NCBI GenBank assembly: GCA_009780415.1
Contig: WRAC01000030.1
Span: 1-35,252, forward strand
Direction: 5' to 3'
DNA length: 35,252 nucleotides
DNA from: Defluviitaleaceae bacterium
GTDB taxonomy: Bacteria > Bacillota > Clostridia > Lachnospirales > WRAX01
Position numbers and translations under genes: made by a program. How positions within the stretch are numbered: the first letter of the stretch is position 1; every line of letters begins with the position of its first letter. Under the pieces are notes generated by a model that had not been told where the DNA came from, searched no databases, and saw only the letters and a list, made by a program, of their open reading frames with translations. This document shows positions 14,898 through 24,159 of this stretch, in pieces.

Positions 14898-16115
14898 ATG
14901 AACGTTTACGATGTATTGACGGAACGCGGGTTCATTGAACAGGCGACCCATCCCGAAGAAATACGCGAGCTTTTAGGCAAGGAAAAGGTAACATTTTATA
15001 TCGGCTACGACCCCACCGCGGACAGCATAACCATAGGACATATGCTTACGGTTATGGCAATGATCCATCTGCAAAGGGCGGGGCATGTGCCAATCGCCCT
15101 GATGGGGGGCGGAACCGGCATGATCGGCGACCCGACGGATAAAATGGAATCCCGCCAAATGATGTCAGTTGAGGAGATTGAGCGGAATGTGCGCGGGATA
15201 CGGGCGCAGTTTGAGAAGTTTCTGGACTTTTCGGACGGCAGGGCGATAATGGCGAACAACGCGGACTGGCTGATGCACATGAATTACGTGCAGACATTGC
15301 GTGAGGTGTGCGTGCATTTTTCCGTGAACAAAATGCTCACCGCCGACGCTTTCCGCACGCGCATGGAGCGCCAGGCCGGGCTTTCGCTATTCGAGCTTAA
15401 TTACATGGTGTTGCAGGCATATGACTTCCTTGAGTTAAACCGCCGCTACGGCTGCACCATGCAGATGGGCGGGCGCGACCAGTGGAGCAATATCATCGCC
15501 GGGGTAGACCTGATCCGCCGTATCGAGCAAAAAGACGCGTACGGCCTGACCTTCGCCCTGCTGACCCGCGCGGACGGCGAAAAGATGGGCAAGTCCCTGG
15601 GCGGCGCGATTTACCTTGACCCCAACAGGACATCGCCATACGAATTATTCCAGTACTTCCGCAATACGGACGACCGCGATGTGGAAAAATACTTGAAAAT
15701 ATTTACTTTCCTGCCCATTGACGAAATCGAGCGCATAGTATCCGGGGATATCAATGAGGCTAAAAAGGTTCTGGCTCATTCAATTACAAGCCTTATCCAC
15801 GGGGAGCAAGCCGCCCGGGAAGCTCAAGACGCGGCGGCGGCCCTGTTTGGCGGCGGAGGCGATAACGCGGCTATGCCCATAACCGAGCTTGAGCCGCCGG
15901 AGCTGGACGGCATGAGCCTGCCCGCCCTGTTGGCGCGCACGGGGCTTGCGCCTTCGATTTCAGAAGCCCGCCGTCTCATCGCACAGGGCGGCATAACCCT
16001 CTCCGGCGAAAAAGCCGACGACCCCGCCAAATTAATTACCGCCGGCGACTTTAAAGACGGCGAATTAATAATCCGCAAGGGGAAAAAGACATTCCACAAG
16101 GTTAAATTGACTTAA
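14898..16115 (+). CDS. tyrS: Tyrosyl-tRNA synthetase
   Basis: The 405-residue class I synthetase has YIGYDPTADSITIGHM (HIGH-type motif, residues 46-49), GGTGMIGDPT, the tyrosine pocket GGRDQWSNI, the KMSKS motif as KMGKS (229-233) and an S4 RNA-binding domain from about 340. It charges tRNA-Tyr. The ATG at 14898 has AAGGAG 8 bases upstream; an in-frame GTG at 14889 overlaps that site. It is controlled by the T-box just upstream and closed by a strong terminator, so it is probably monocistronic. Confidence 0.97.
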   Translation: MNVYDVLTERGFIEQATHPEEIRELLGKEKVTFYIGYDPTADSITIGHMLTVMAMIHLQRAGHVPIALMGGGTGMIGDPTDKMESRQMMSVEEIERNVRGIRAQFEKFLDFSDGRAIMANNADWLMHMNYVQTLREVCVHFSVNKMLTADAFRTRMERQAGLSLFELNYMVLQAYDFLELNRRYGCTMQMGGRDQWSNIIAGVDLIRRIEQKDAYGLTFALLTRADGEKMGKSLGGAIYLDPNRTSPYELFQYFRNTDDRDVEKYLKIFTFLPIDEIERIVSGDINEAKKVLAHSITSLIHGEQAAREAQDAAAALFGGGGDNAAMPITELEPPELDGMSLPALLARTGLAPSISEARRLIAQGGITLSGEKADDPAKLITAGDFKDGELIIRKGKKTFHKVKLT

Positions 16116-16132
16116 CGGGGAAGTTATAACGT

Positions 16133-16161
16133 AAGGAGGGTTTAAACAGTAAACCCTCCTT
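16133..16161 (+). terminator. Rho-independent terminator of tyrS
   Basis: AAGGAGGGTTTA (16133-16144) pairs perfectly with TAAACCCTCCTT (16150-16161) over loop AACAG, followed by a T-rich stretch (TATCATTTATT). It lies 17 bp after the tyrS stop. Confidence 0.88.
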
Positions 16162-16197
16162 TATCATTTATTCAACAGACACAATTCCTCCAAATAC

Positions 16198-16235
16198 AAG
16201 CAAGCCAAAAAGTTTAAATACTTTTTAGCTTGCTT
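16198..16235 (-). terminator. Terminator of the S10-spc-alpha operon
   Basis: AAGCAAGC-C-AAAAAGT (16198-16213) pairs with ACTTTTT-A-GCTTGCTT (16220-16235) with one internal mismatch. Read leftward it lies about 30 bases after the rplQ stop and is followed by TTGTATTTGG. It is probably the 3' end of the ribosomal operon and may also catch tyrS read-through. Confidence 0.8.
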
Positions 16236-16264
16236 TATAAATAATATTCAATTGAACTAGACAA

Positions 16265-16801
16265 TCAAACCAATTCCAGGTAAGCCATCTCGGCCCCGTC
16301 GCCCTTGCGCTGGCCGATCCTTACAATACGCGTATATCCGCCTTTTCTGTCAACATACTTAGGCGCGATCTCGTCAAACAGCTTACGTGGCATGTCTACC
16401 GAATAGGATAACGCCTTTTTCTTGCGCCCGTCCTCCGGCACCGCCGTTACGGGGTACAGCACGCTCAGCATCTTACGTCTGGCGTTCAGCCGCGACGGGT
16501 TATCCTTATGGATGGTTTTTGTGACGGTTTCAAAAACGGTAACCTGCTTGCCGTTTACCTCTTCCTTAATGCGTTTGCCTGAAGCGTCGCGTTTGGGAAC
16601 CTTAACCTCGGCCGTCACCTCGGTAAAGTTATCCTTCTCGGCTACGGCAAGGGTTATCAACCGCTCCGCCATACCGCGCACCTCTTTGGCTCTGTGCACG
16701 GTAGTCTTTATCCTGCCGTGATAAAGCAGATTGGTCGTCAAGTTACGTAAATTCGCTTTACGCAGATCGGACTTCCAGCCAAGCTTCCTGTATCTAGTCA
16801 T
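16265..16801 (-). CDS. rplQ: 50S ribosomal protein bL17
   Basis: The N-terminal half is canonical (RKLGWKSDLRKANLRNLTTNLLYHGRIKTT...AKEVRGMAERLITLA) and the end (GGYTRIVRIGQRKGDGAEMAYLELV) is conserved. At 178 residues it is longer than the usual 120-130 because of a charged insertion at about 60-125, a form seen in other Clostridia. It is the last gene of the alpha operon, before the terminator. Confidence 0.97.
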   Translation of the reverse strand: MTRYRKLGWKSDLRKANLRNLTTNLLYHGRIKTTVHRAKEVRGMAERLITLAVAEKDNFTEVTAEVKVPKRDASGKRIKEEVNGKQVTVFETVTKTIHKDNPSRLNARRKMLSVLYPVTAVPEDGRKKKALSYSVDMPRKLFDEIAPKYVDRKGGYTRIVRIGQRKGDGAEMAYLELV

Positions 16802-16863
16802 TTTTATTCCTCCTGATGGATCTTGCAGGTAGCCGGGCGATCACAAACCGCCCCACACACATA

Positions 16864-17823
16864 TTAATCATCCGACGGGGCAAGGCCAAGGCCCAGTTCC
16901 GTCAGCTTTTGCAATATCTCTTCCTTAGACTTGCGTCCCAGGTTACGAACCTTCATCATATCTTCCTCGGTTTTTGACGCCAAATCCTCAACCGTATTGA
17001 TACCCGCGCGCTTCAGGCAATTATACGAACGCACGCTTAAATCCAGCTCCTCGATGGAAAGCTCCAGCACCTTTTCCTTCTTATCGTCATCCTTAACCAC
17101 CATGATTTCCGTATGCTTCGCGTTGTCGCTGAGGTTAATGAACAGATTGAGGTGCTCGCTTAAAATCTTCGCCCCAAGGCTGACCGCCTGATCCGGAGTA
17201 ACCGTTCCGTTGGTGTAGACGTCCAGCGTCAGCTTGTCATAGTCCGTCATCTGCCCGACACGGGTGTTTTCCACAAGGAAGTTCACCCTCTCAACAGGCG
17301 TATACACGGAATCAATAGGTATCAGCCCAATAGGCGCCTCCGATTTTTTGCTTTTCTCGGCCCCGATATATCCGCGCCCTCGCGTTATGACCATTTCCAT
17401 GTAAAATTTGCTGTCCGTGCCGTCCGACAACGTGGCGATATGCAAATCCGGGTTAACGATATCAACATCGGCGTCAACCGTAATATTAGCCGCCGTAATC
17501 ACACAGGGGCCCACAACATCAATAGTCGCCCTTTTCGTCTCGAAGGAGTCCGTGTTGCTTCTAAGCGCAAGCCCTTTAAGATTCAGTATAATCTCGGTTA
17601 CATCCTCTTTGACCTCGGGTATTGTGCTGAACTCGTGCAGTACGCCGTCTATCTTAATACTGCTTACGGCAATCCCCGGCAGACTTGATAATAAAATCCT
17701 GCGCAAGGAATTCCCCAAAGTCGTAGCATAACCCCGCTCCAACGGCTCAATGACGAAAACCCCGTGTTTGCCGTCCTCGGACAGCTCCACAACCTCTATG
17801 TGCGGCTTTTGAAATTCAAACAT
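16864..17823 (-). CDS. rpoA: RNA polymerase alpha subunit
   Basis: The 319-residue protein has the assembly domain ([36 protein letters not shown]) and a C-terminal domain ([25 protein letters not shown]...[15 protein letters not shown]) that contacts UP elements and activators. AAGGAGG precedes the ATG. The 102-bp spacer after rpsD has an inverted repeat, CCGTGTCA (17850-17857) with TGACACGG (17895-17902), within the transcript just before the ribosome site. Confidence 0.98.
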   Translation of the reverse strand: MFEFQKPHIEVVELSEDGKHGVFVIEPLERGYATTLGNSLRRILLSSLPGIAVSSIKIDGVLHEFSTIPEVKEDVTEIILNLKGLALRSNTDSFETKRATIDVVGPCVITAANITVDADVDIVNPDLHIATLSDGTDSKFYMEMVITRGRGYIGAEKSKKSEAPIGLIPIDSVYTPVERVNFLVENTRVGQMTDYDKLTLDVYTNGTVTPDQAVSLGAKILSEHLNLFINLSDNAKHTEIMVVKDDDKKEKVLELSIEELDLSVRSYNCLKRAGINTVEDLASKTEEDMMKVRNLGRKSKEEILQKLTELGLGLAPSDD

Positions 17824-17925
17824 TCGTATTGTACCTCCTTAACGATATACCGTGTCATGGACATAAGTATCCCCATGTAAAATATTACCATATTTGACAC
17901 GGATAATTCAAGTAATATCGATTTA

Positions 17926-18570
17926 TTATTTGGAGTACAATTCGACAATAAGCGTTTCGTGTATTTGAATGTCAATTTGATCTCTGCTGGGAATCTGGAG
18001 TATCGTGCCGCTCAGTTTGTCGTGGTTGGCATCCAGCCAGGCCGGCACAGTCCTGCCGGAGGTTACATCCAAAACATCCTTAAAACGCTGGTAATCCAAG
18101 GCATTGGTCTTAACCTCAATAACATCGCCTTTTTTACACTTATACGACGGTATATTGATCTTCTTCCCGTTTACCCTTATCAAATTATGACGCACAACCT
18201 GTCTGGCTTCCGAACGCGAACGCCCGTAACCCAGCCTGAACACAATATTGTCCAGCCGAAGTTCCAAAAGCCTTAACAGGTTCTCGCCCTTTACGCCTTT
18301 GATCCTTGCGGCTTCTTCATAATAATTCCTGAATTGGGTTTCCAAAACGCCGTAAATGCGCTTTGCTTTCTGCTTCTCACGCAATTGCAGCCCGTATTCG
18401 GACATCTGCCGCCTTCTAGCGTCGGCATGCTGCCCCGGCTGCAAGCCCCTCTTTTTCAGGGTCCTGACGGTAATGGGGCAAATACTCTTATTGCACTTTT
18501 CACCTTTTAAGAACAGCTTCTCGCCTTCCCTGCGGCACAACCGGCAAACCGGGCCTGTATATCTCGCCAT
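17926..18570 (-). CDS. rpsD: 30S ribosomal protein uS4, zinc form
   Basis: The 214-residue protein has Cys9, Cys12, Cys26 and Cys31, the zinc-binding N-terminus of C+ type uS4, then an S4 domain (LELRLDNIVFRLGYGRSRSEARQVVRHNLIRVNGKK). uS4 starts assembly of the 30S body and, in Bacillus, represses its own synthesis. AGGAGG precedes the start. Confidence 0.98.
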   Translation of the reverse strand: MARYTGPVCRLCRREGEKLFLKGEKCNKSICPITVRTLKKRGLQPGQHADARRRQMSEYGLQLREKQKAKRIYGVLETQFRNYYEEAARIKGVKGENLLRLLELRLDNIVFRLGYGRSRSEARQVVRHNLIRVNGKKINIPSYKCKKGDVIEVKTNALDYQRFKDVLDVTSGRTVPAWLDANHDKLSGTILQIPSRDQIDIQIHETLIVELYSK

Positions 18571-18582
18571 TTTTACCTCCTA

Positions 18583-18984
18583 TTATATGCGTCTGCGTTT
18601 AGGCGGACGGCAGCCGTTATGGGGCACGGGGGTGACGTCCTTGATCATCGTAACCTCAAGCCCCGCCACGGAAAGCGCGCGTATAGCCGCTTCACGCCCG
18701 CTGCCCGGGCCTTTTACGAATACTTCCACTACCTTCAAGCCGAAATCCTTGGCCGCGGTTGCGGCGGAATCAGCCGCCATCTGAGCGGCATAGGGGGTGG
18801 ATTTTCTGGAGCCCTTAAACCCAAGCCCGCCCGCCGAAGCCCAGGTAAGCGTATTGCCGCCGGCGTCGGTTATCGTTACGATGGTATTATTAAACGTAGA
18901 CTGTATGTGTGCCTGTCCCCTGTCCACAAACTTCTTGTCGCGGCGTCTGCGGACGGCACCCTTCTTAGCTGGCTTTCTCGGCAT
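18583..18984 (-). CDS. rpsK: 30S ribosomal protein uS11
   Basis: The 133-residue protein has [30 protein letters not shown] and the C-terminal [17 protein letters not shown], both uS11 signatures. The ATG at 18984 directly follows AGGAGGAG, so the longer open frame to 19023 is not used. The spacer upstream holds intergenic repeat copy A. Confidence 0.98.
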   Translation of the reverse strand: MPRKPAKKGAVRRRRDKKFVDRGQAHIQSTFNNTIVTITDAGGNTLTWASAGGLGFKGSRKSTPYAAQMAADSAATAAKDFGLKVVEVFVKGPGSGREAAIRALSVAGLEVTMIKDVTPVPHNGCRPPKRRRI

Positions 18985-18997
18985 ATTTCTCCTCCTG

Positions 18998-19060
18998 TTT
19001 TTTGATTCTTTTTGGCAATCCAAAAAGAATTTAAGTCAGGATTTCGCGTCAGCGAAATTT
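18998..19060. repeat. Two-hairpin intergenic repeat, copy A (rpsM-rpsK)
   Basis: Hairpin 1 pairs ATTCTTTTTGG (19005-19015) with 19020-19030 over CAAT, an 11-bp perfect stem. Hairpin 2 pairs ATTTCGC (19041-19047) with GCGAAAT (19052-19058) over GTCA. Copies B, C and D lie in other spacers of the same operon. Confidence 0.85.
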
Positions 19061-19069
19061 CCTACCTAA

Positions 19070-19438
19070 TTACTTTTTCTTGTTGGCGACAGTTCTGCGC
19101 GGACCTTTACGCGTACGGGCATTGGTGCGCGTGCGCTGTCCGCGTACGGGCAAGCCTCTGCGGTGCCTGATCCCGCGGTAGGAGCTTATCTCGACCAAAC
19201 GCTTGATGTTCAAGGCCACTTCCCTGCGTAAATCGCCTTCAACGGTCTGCGTCTTTTCAATTATTTCACGGATCTTCTGCGCCTCGTCGTCCGTCAAATC
19301 CCTAACCCTTGTGTTGGGGTTTACGCCCGCCTCCGCAAGTATCCTGTTAGAGCTTGACCGTCCGATTCCAAATATATAGGTAAGCCCTATTTCAACGCGT
19401 TTCTCTCTCGGTAAATCCACACCGGAAATACGAGCCAT
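19070..19438 (-). CDS. rpsM: 30S ribosomal protein uS13
   Basis: The 122-residue protein begins [25 protein letters not shown] and ends with the basic [29 protein letters not shown] tail typical of uS13 at the 30S head. GAGGAAAC precedes the ATG. It follows rpmJ by 22 bp. Confidence 0.98.
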   Translation of the reverse strand: MARISGVDLPREKRVEIGLTYIFGIGRSSSNRILAEAGVNPNTRVRDLTDDEAQKIREIIEKTQTVEGDLRREVALNIKRLVEISSYRGIRHRRGLPVRGQRTRTNARTRKGPRRTVANKKK

Positions 19439-19460
19439 TCCTGTTTCCTCCTCGCTAATC

Positions 19461-19577
19461 TTAGCCTTGTCTCTGTTTATGCTTGGCGTTTTTATCGCAT
19501 ATCACGCGGACAACGCCTCTTCGCTTAATAATCTTGCACGATTCACACGTAGGCTTAACCGACGGTCTGACCTTCAT
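19461..19577 (-). CDS. rpmJ: 50S ribosomal protein bL36, zinc form
   Basis: A short gene of 38 codons plus stop. The product [14 protein letters not shown]...KRQG-type sequence has Cys11, Cys14, Cys27 and His33, the zinc ribbon of bL36. The ATG is at 19577 and the TAA ends at 19461. It lies between infA and rpsM, its standard place. GGGGAAAGCG precedes the start. Confidence 0.96.
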   Translation of the reverse strand: MKVRPSVKPTCESCKIIKRRGVVRVICDKNAKHKQRQG

Positions 19578-19601
19578 AACGCTTTCCCCTTTTCTGCTTG
19601 T

Positions 19602-19820
19602 TTACTTATCACGCCATATAATGCGCCCTTTAGTTAAATCGTAGGGCGACATTTCGATAAGGACCTTATCGCCCGGTATAATTCTAATAAAATTAAGCCT
19701 GAGTTTTCCGGAAATATGCGCAATAATCTGATGCCCGTTCTCAAGCTCAACCTTGAACATGGCATTCGGCAGCTTATCAAGCACCCTTCCTTCCATCTCG
19801 ACAACATCTTCCTTTGGCAA
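19602..19820 (-). CDS. infA: Translation initiation factor IF-1 (TTG start)
   Basis: From a TTG at 19820 the product has exactly the family length of 72 residues, (M)[21 protein letters not shown]..., an OB fold ending RIIWRDK. AAGGAGG lies 9 bases upstream (19836-19830). No ATG exists in the right place; the only longer open frame would run into repeat copy B. IF-1 blocks the ribosomal A site during initiation. Confidence 0.95.
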   Translation of the reverse strand: MPKEDVVEMEGRVLDKLPNAMFKVELENGHQIIAHISGKLRLNFIRIIPGDKVLIEMSPYDLTKGRIIWRDK

Positions 19821-19840
19821 GGGCAATAACCTCCTTAGCG

Positions 19841-19900
19841 TTTTTTGATTCTTTTTGACAGTCCAAAAAGAATTTGAATCTAAATTTCGCATAGCGAAAT
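19841..19900. repeat. Two-hairpin intergenic repeat, copy B (KOW gene-infA)
   Basis: Hairpin 1 pairs ATTCTTTTTG (19848-19857) with CAAAAAGAAT (19864-19873). Hairpin 2 pairs ATTTCGC (19884-19890) with GCGAAAT (19894-19900) over ATA. It lies between the KOW protein gene and the infA ribosome site. Confidence 0.85.
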
Positions 19901-19908
19901 CACCATAA

Positions 19909-20187
19909 TCATTTATCGCAAAGGAACGTTTCCAGCGCCTTGCGTAGTTCCGCGTCGGAAACCGCGCTGCGTTCCGTAATTTTTTTCCTTAATTCTTCGT
20001 CTATGCACTTAACCGGTTGTATATGCATACGTTTTTTCAATTTAGGTTTTTGACTGCTTCGCAGCTTCCCGTCAGCCAGCCGGACATAATTCCCCTCAAC
20101 CGCAACGATGATGAAAGGCTTTCCTCTGTCCCTGCCGCTCTTTGAAAAAACAATCTGCCCAACCGAAAGCTCATGAATATCGGCCAT
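19909..20187 (-). CDS. KOW-domain RNA-binding protein (L14e-like)
   Basis: The 92-residue protein starts with [36 protein letters not shown], a KOW-type fold like the start of archaeal/eukaryotic L14e, then has a basic stretch ([16 protein letters not shown]) and a helical tail. This small protein is found between map and infA in many Clostridia. A role in RNA or ribosome binding is inferred. Its ATG follows the map stop by 1 bp, implying coupling. Confidence 0.88.
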   Translation of the reverse strand: MADIHELSVGQIVFSKSGRDRGKPFIIVAVEGNYVRLADGKLRSSQKPKLKKRMHIQPVKCIDEELRKKITERSAVSDAELRKALETFLCDK

Positions 20188-20943
20188 CTAATCCTCCGCC
20201 ACAACCGTCAAAAGCTCAGGACCGCCTTGCGTAATGAGGACGGTGTTTTCATAATGCGCGGAAAGGCTTCCATCCTGGGTTACAACTGTCCAGCCGTCGT
20301 CCAGTATTCGGATTTCGTGTCCGCCGGCGTTTACCATCGGCTCAACGGCGAAGGTCATACCGGGCGAAAGAACGGGGCCGCGCCCTTTGGGCTTAAAGTT
20401 CGGGACATCGGGCGGTTCGTGCAGATTCCTGCCCACGCCGTGGCCGATATACTCCCTTACAACCGAATATCCCGCGCTTTCCGCGTGCCTTTGTATGGCG
20501 GACGAAATGTCGTGCAGCCGGCCGCCTGCCCTGGCAAACTTTAACCCTTCAAAAAAGCACTCCCGCGTAACGTTTATCAGCCGCTGCGCCGCCGGGTTTA
20601 CTTTTCCTACCGTGAAAGTCCTGCAAACATCGCCGTGATAGCCATCCTTGAACGCGCCTACGTCAACGCTGACAATGTCGCCTTCCGTAAGCCTGTAACT
20701 GCCAGGCACACCGTGTATAACCTGGCTGTTCACCGAAATGGTCGTCGAAGCGGGGAAATTACGGTATCCCAGGAAACTGGGTTTTGCCCCGCATTTCTCA
20801 ATATAAGTTCGCGCGGCCTTGTCAAGGGCCTTTGTGGTAATTCCTGGAGCAATCAGCTCGCGCATCACTTCCAGCGCCCCAACCGCAATCTTGCCCGCCG
20901 CTCTCATTTTCTCTATCTCAGCGGCAGCTTTAATCGTTATCAA
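20188..20943 (-). CDS. map: Methionine aminopeptidase type I (TTG start)
   Basis: The 251-residue protein begins (M)ITIKAAAEIEKMRAAGKI, the family start, from a TTG at 20943 with AGAGGGG 7 bases upstream. Metal ligands are Asp94, Asp105, His168, Glu201 and Glu232 (in VDVGA, GDVCRTF, GHGVGRNLHEPP, FAVEPM, HYENTV). It removes the initiator methionine. A longer frame to 21018 would overlap the adk end and add 25 atypical residues. Confidence 0.95.
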   Translation of the reverse strand: MITIKAAAEIEKMRAAGKIAVGALEVMRELIAPGITTKALDKAARTYIEKCGAKPSFLGYRNFPASTTISVNSQVIHGVPGSYRLTEGDIVSVDVGAFKDGYHGDVCRTFTVGKVNPAAQRLINVTRECFFEGLKFARAGGRLHDISSAIQRHAESAGYSVVREYIGHGVGRNLHEPPDVPNFKPKGRGPVLSPGMTFAVEPMVNAGGHEIRILDDGWTVVTQDGSLSAHYENTVLITQGGPELLTVVAED

Positions 20944-21001
20944 CTCTTTACCCCTCTGGGTGTGGAAGCCCCGCCGTAAAAGCAAAGCCTCCACAGTTTT
21001 A

Positions 21002-21631
21002 TCAACTAAGTTCAGCAATTACAGCGTTTGTAATTTCATCAATACATCCCAACCCGCTGATTTCGAATACAATGCCCTGTTTGCGGTAGTAATCAATGAT
21101 CGGTTCCGTCAGGGTGTAGTAATTGCGCAAACGCCGCCTCACTACCTGCTCACAGTCGTCCTCGCGTACGAAGAGCGCTCCGCCGCAATGATCGCAGATA
21201 CGCTCCGCCGCGGGGGGATTGTGCTTCGTGTTGTAGATCGCTCCGCATGAGGAGCAGCTTTGCCGCCCCGCCATACGCCCGATTATTATATCGTCGTCTA
21301 TAGTTACATAGATAACCTTGTTCAGCGGGGCGGATATCGCTGAAAGCATTTCATTCAGTATTTCCGCCTGCTTAACCGTGCGGGGGAAGCCGTCGAAAAT
21401 GAACGCTTTATCCTCAACAAACCCGCGTATAAGGCCGATTACGATATCGTCATCCACAAGGTATCCGCAATTCATAACATGTTTTAATTCGTCGCATGTA
21501 CCCGTGTTTTTTTCAATGTACTCCCTCAGCAAGCTGCCTGTTGATACGTGCGGCACATTAAAGTGCTTTGCAAGCAGTTTCGCCTGGGTGCCTTTGCCGG
21601 CGCCGGGAGCTCCGATTACTATTATCCTCAT
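21002..21631 (-). CDS. adk: Adenylate kinase, zinc-lid form
   Basis: The 209-residue enzyme has the P-loop GAPGAGKGT (7-15), FDGFPRT (79-84) and a lid with Cys126, Cys129, Cys146 and Cys149 binding zinc, typical of Gram-positive Adk. It balances ATP, ADP and AMP. It lies between secY (10-bp gap) and map, the usual place. Confidence 0.98.
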   Translation of the reverse strand: MRIIVIGAPGAGKGTQAKLLAKHFNVPHVSTGSLLREYIEKNTGTCDELKHVMNCGYLVDDDIVIGLIRGFVEDKAFIFDGFPRTVKQAEILNEMLSAISAPLNKVIYVTIDDDIIIGRMAGRQSCSSCGAIYNTKHNPPAAERICDHCGGALFVREDDCEQVVRRRLRNYYTLTEPIIDYYRKQGIVFEISGLGCIDEITNAVIAELS

Positions 21632-21641
21632 AAAAGAAGTC

Positions 21642-22901
21642 TCATGAAAGGAATCCTTTATAGTGCCTGGTTAAAAGCTGGGATTCCATCTGCTTCACAA
21701 GCTCCAGCGACACGCCGACCACGATCAGCATTGTCGTTCCGCCGAAGCCGACCCTGATGCCCGTCACCCACTCAATAATAACGGGGATCATGGCGATTGT
21801 GGAGTAAAAGCACGCGCCGATCCAGGAAAGACGGGTTACGGTGCGTTGGATGTAGTCGCTGGTTGGCTTGCCGGAACGTACGCCCGGTATCGCCCCACCG
21901 TTTTTCTTCATATTTTCCGCCATTTCCACGGGATTTACCGCGAAGGAGGTGTAGAAGAAGGTGAAGCAGAAGATGAGGAACACGTACAGTACCGCGCCCG
22001 TCGGGCTGGTGGTGTGGAAGAAGCTCATCCAGTTTGCGATCCAAGTGGTTCCGGGGAAGAATCCGTTCAAAAGCTGCGGTATCCCGAGAAGGGCGTTCGC
22101 GAAGATTATGGACATAACGCCCGCGATATTAACCTTTACGGGTATATAGGATGTTTGCCCGCCGTAAAGCTGTTTCCCGACCATTTTCTTGGAATACTGG
22201 ACGGGCAGGCGGCGTTCGCCCTCCTGAATAAGAACCGTGAAGGCGACTATGAACGCGAACAGGATTACTACGACGATAACCAGGATAGTGTCGAGGGCAT
22301 TCCCGCCCGTGGCGACTGACCACAGGTATAAAAGGCCTTGGGGCAATCCTGACAGGATGTTGGCGGTAATGATGAAGCTGGAGCCGTTACCGATGCCTTT
22401 TTCCGTTATCAGCTCGGATATCCACATGATGAACATGGTGCCCGTGACGATGGATACGACGGAGATGGCGTAGATGAACATGTTGTTGTATCCGTGACGG
22501 TAGAAACCGCTGACGGACATGGAGAACACCGTCGCGGAGCCTTGCACAAGGGCAAGTGCCACGGCGGCTATACGCGTAATCTGGTTGATTTTCTTGCGGC
22601 CTTCCTCGCCTTCCTTTTTCAGCCTTTCCAGATAGGGGATGGCGACGGTAAGAAGCTGCATGATAATCGACGCGGTGATGTAGGGCTGGATGCCCATTGC
22701 GAAAATTGTGCCCTGATTGCCGCCCATAAGCAGCATCATGAGGTTGATGTCGCCCTGGCCCGCGGCCACTAGGGCCTGCGCGTCGATACCGGGCAGGCCG
22801 ATATGGCAGCCCAGCCGGTACACGGCAAGCATCATTAATATGAAGTATAATTTTTTACGTATTTCAGGAACCTTCCACGCGTTCTGAAAGACAGCTAACA
22901 T
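21642..22901 (-). CDS. secY: Protein translocase subunit SecY
   Basis: The 419-residue membrane protein has ten predicted helices and SecY signatures such as GIDAQALV, GIQPYITASIIMQLL, IWISELITEKGIGNGSS and the late cytosolic loop with GEGRKK-type residues. It is the pore of the Sec channel. The ATG overlaps the rplO stop by 1 base (TAATG), so the two genes are translationally coupled. Confidence 0.98.
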   Translation of the reverse strand: MLAVFQNAWKVPEIRKKLYFILMMLAVYRLGCHIGLPGIDAQALVAAGQGDINLMMLLMGGNQGTIFAMGIQPYITASIIMQLLTVAIPYLERLKKEGEEGRKKINQITRIAAVALALVQGSATVFSMSVSGFYRHGYNNMFIYAISVVSIVTGTMFIMWISELITEKGIGNGSSFIITANILSGLPQGLLYLWSVATGGNALDTILVIVVVILFAFIVAFTVLIQEGERRLPVQYSKKMVGKQLYGGQTSYIPVKVNIAGVMSIIFANALLGIPQLLNGFFPGTTWIANWMSFFHTTSPTGAVLYVFLIFCFTFFYTSFAVNPVEMAENMKKNGGAIPGVRSGKPTSDYIQRTVTRLSWIGACFYSTIAMIPVIIEWVTGIRVGFGGTTMLIVVGVSLELVKQMESQLLTRHYKGFLS

Positions 22902-23344
22902 TATACCACCTCTGCCCTTCCGCCGGCGGCTTCGATCTTCTGCTTGGCGCTTTCACTGAAATATCTAACCTGTACGGTCAGTTTCTTGCTGATTTCGCCG
23001 TTGCCAAGGATCTTCACGCCGTCACGCGGATTGGAAACAAGCCCCTTTGACTGTAACGCCGCAACGTCTACAACCGCGCCGTCCGCAAATACGTCAAGGC
23101 TATGGATGTTGATGTGTATGATTTTTTTGGAATTTCTGCATTTAAAGCCGCGTTTGGGCAAACGCCGGAACAACGCGAACTGTCCGCCCTCGTGCGTGGG
23201 ATACGCCCTGTTTTTGCCGGAACGCGCGCCTTGGCCTTTATGCCCGCGCCCGGATGTTTTCCCCGCGCCCGAACCATGGCCCCTGCCTACCCTAAACGCC
23301 TTTCTCTTTGCGCCCTCGTTGGGCTTTAACTCGTCTAACTTCAC
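22901..23344 (-). CDS. rplO: 50S ribosomal protein uL15 (GTG start)
   Basis: The 147-residue protein begins KLDELKPNEGAKRKAFRVGRGHGSGAGKTSGRGHKGQGARSG, the glycine-rich uL15 start. The start is GTG at 23344 with GGGAGGTGAT immediately upstream. It overlaps secY by 1 base. Confidence 0.98.
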   Translation of the reverse strand: MKLDELKPNEGAKRKAFRVGRGHGSGAGKTSGRGHKGQGARSGKNRAYPTHEGGQFALFRRLPKRGFKCRNSKKIIHINIHSLDVFADGAVVDVAALQSKGLVSNPRDGVKILGNGEISKKLTVQVRYFSESAKQKIEAAGGRAEVV

Positions 23345-23362
23345 GGAATCACCTCCCGGCTA

Positions 23363-23563
23363 TTATTTCAAGTCCGGAGCGGCTGCCGGTTCAACCTTGA
23401 CCAGATGCCGCACCTTATGGATCATACCCCTGATCTGCGGATTATCCCTCTGTACAACGCTTGTGTTGGTTTTTCTGAGGCCGAGAGCCTGAACCGTCGC
23501 GCGCTGTTTCGGGATAGAGCCTATCACGGATTTTACCAGAGTAATCTTAATATATGAGTCCAT
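23363..23563 (-). CDS. rpmD: 50S ribosomal protein uL30
   Basis: The 66-residue protein has [54 protein letters not shown], the full bacterial uL30, with a few extra C-terminal residues. GAGGAAG precedes the start. Its spacer from rpsE carries repeat copy C. Confidence 0.97.
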   Translation of the reverse strand: MDSYIKITLVKSVIGSIPKQRATVQALGLRKTNTSVVQRDNPQIRGMIHKVRHLVKVEPAAAPDLK

Positions 23564-23589
23564 TTTGACACTTCCTCGTTTTTAGTTCT

Positions 23590-23634
23590 GTTTTTTGATA
23601 GAATTGTAATCAGAATTTAGCGTAGCTAAATTTT
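23590..23634. repeat. Two-hairpin intergenic repeat, copy C (rpsE-rpmD)
   Basis: Hairpin 2 is intact: AATTTAGC (23614-23621) with GCTAAATT (23625-23632) over GTA. The first half (TTTTTTGATAGAATTGTAATC) keeps only the edges of hairpin 1. It ends just past the rpsE stop, so it is a partial copy. Confidence 0.75.
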
Positions 23635-23635
23635 C

Positions 23636-24136
23636 TTAAAGATCTTCTATCTTCTTACCGCGGAGCCTTGCAACCTGCTCGGGGGACTTTATCCTTGTAA
23701 GGCCCTCGACGGTGGCGTTTACGACGTTCCGCTTGTTAGACGACCCTATGCTTTTTGTGATAATATTTCTGACCCCGGCCAACTCAAGCACGGCACGGAC
23801 AGCGCCGCCGGCTATAACGCCGGTACCCTCGCCCGCCGGTTTAAGAAGCACGTTCGAGGAAGCGAAGTGCCCTATAACCTCGTGGTGGATGCTGTCGTTA
23901 ACGTCGCGCTCAATGTATATAAGGTTCTTTTTGGCGTCTTCTTTTCCCTTGCGGATGGCTTCGGCTGTCTCGCTGGCCTTACCCAGGCCCACGCCCACAT
24001 GGCCGTTCTCGTCGCCGACAACCACCAGAGCCGCGAAGCTCATTGTCCGTCCGCCCTTAACAACCTTGGTGACACGCTTGTTTATAACAAGCTTTTCCTT
24101 TAAATCCAACTCGTTTGGATCTATTTTCTTTTTCAA
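23636..24136 (-). CDS. rpsE: 30S ribosomal protein uS5 (TTG start)
   Basis: The 166-residue protein has the RNA-binding domain ([41 protein letters not shown]) and the catalytic-like C-terminal domain ([25 protein letters not shown]). No ATG lies near the start; TTG at 24136 has AAGGAGG with 7-base spacing. uS5 acts in decoding accuracy. Confidence 0.97.
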   Translation of the reverse strand: MKKKIDPNELDLKEKLVINKRVTKVVKGGRTMSFAALVVVGDENGHVGVGLGKASETAEAIRKGKEDAKKNLIYIERDVNDSIHHEVIGHFASSNVLLKPAGEGTGVIAGGAVRAVLELAGVRNIITKSIGSSNKRNVVNATVEGLTRIKSPEQVARLRGKKIEDL

Positions 24137-24159
24137 GACCTGACCTCCTTTATCAAGGG

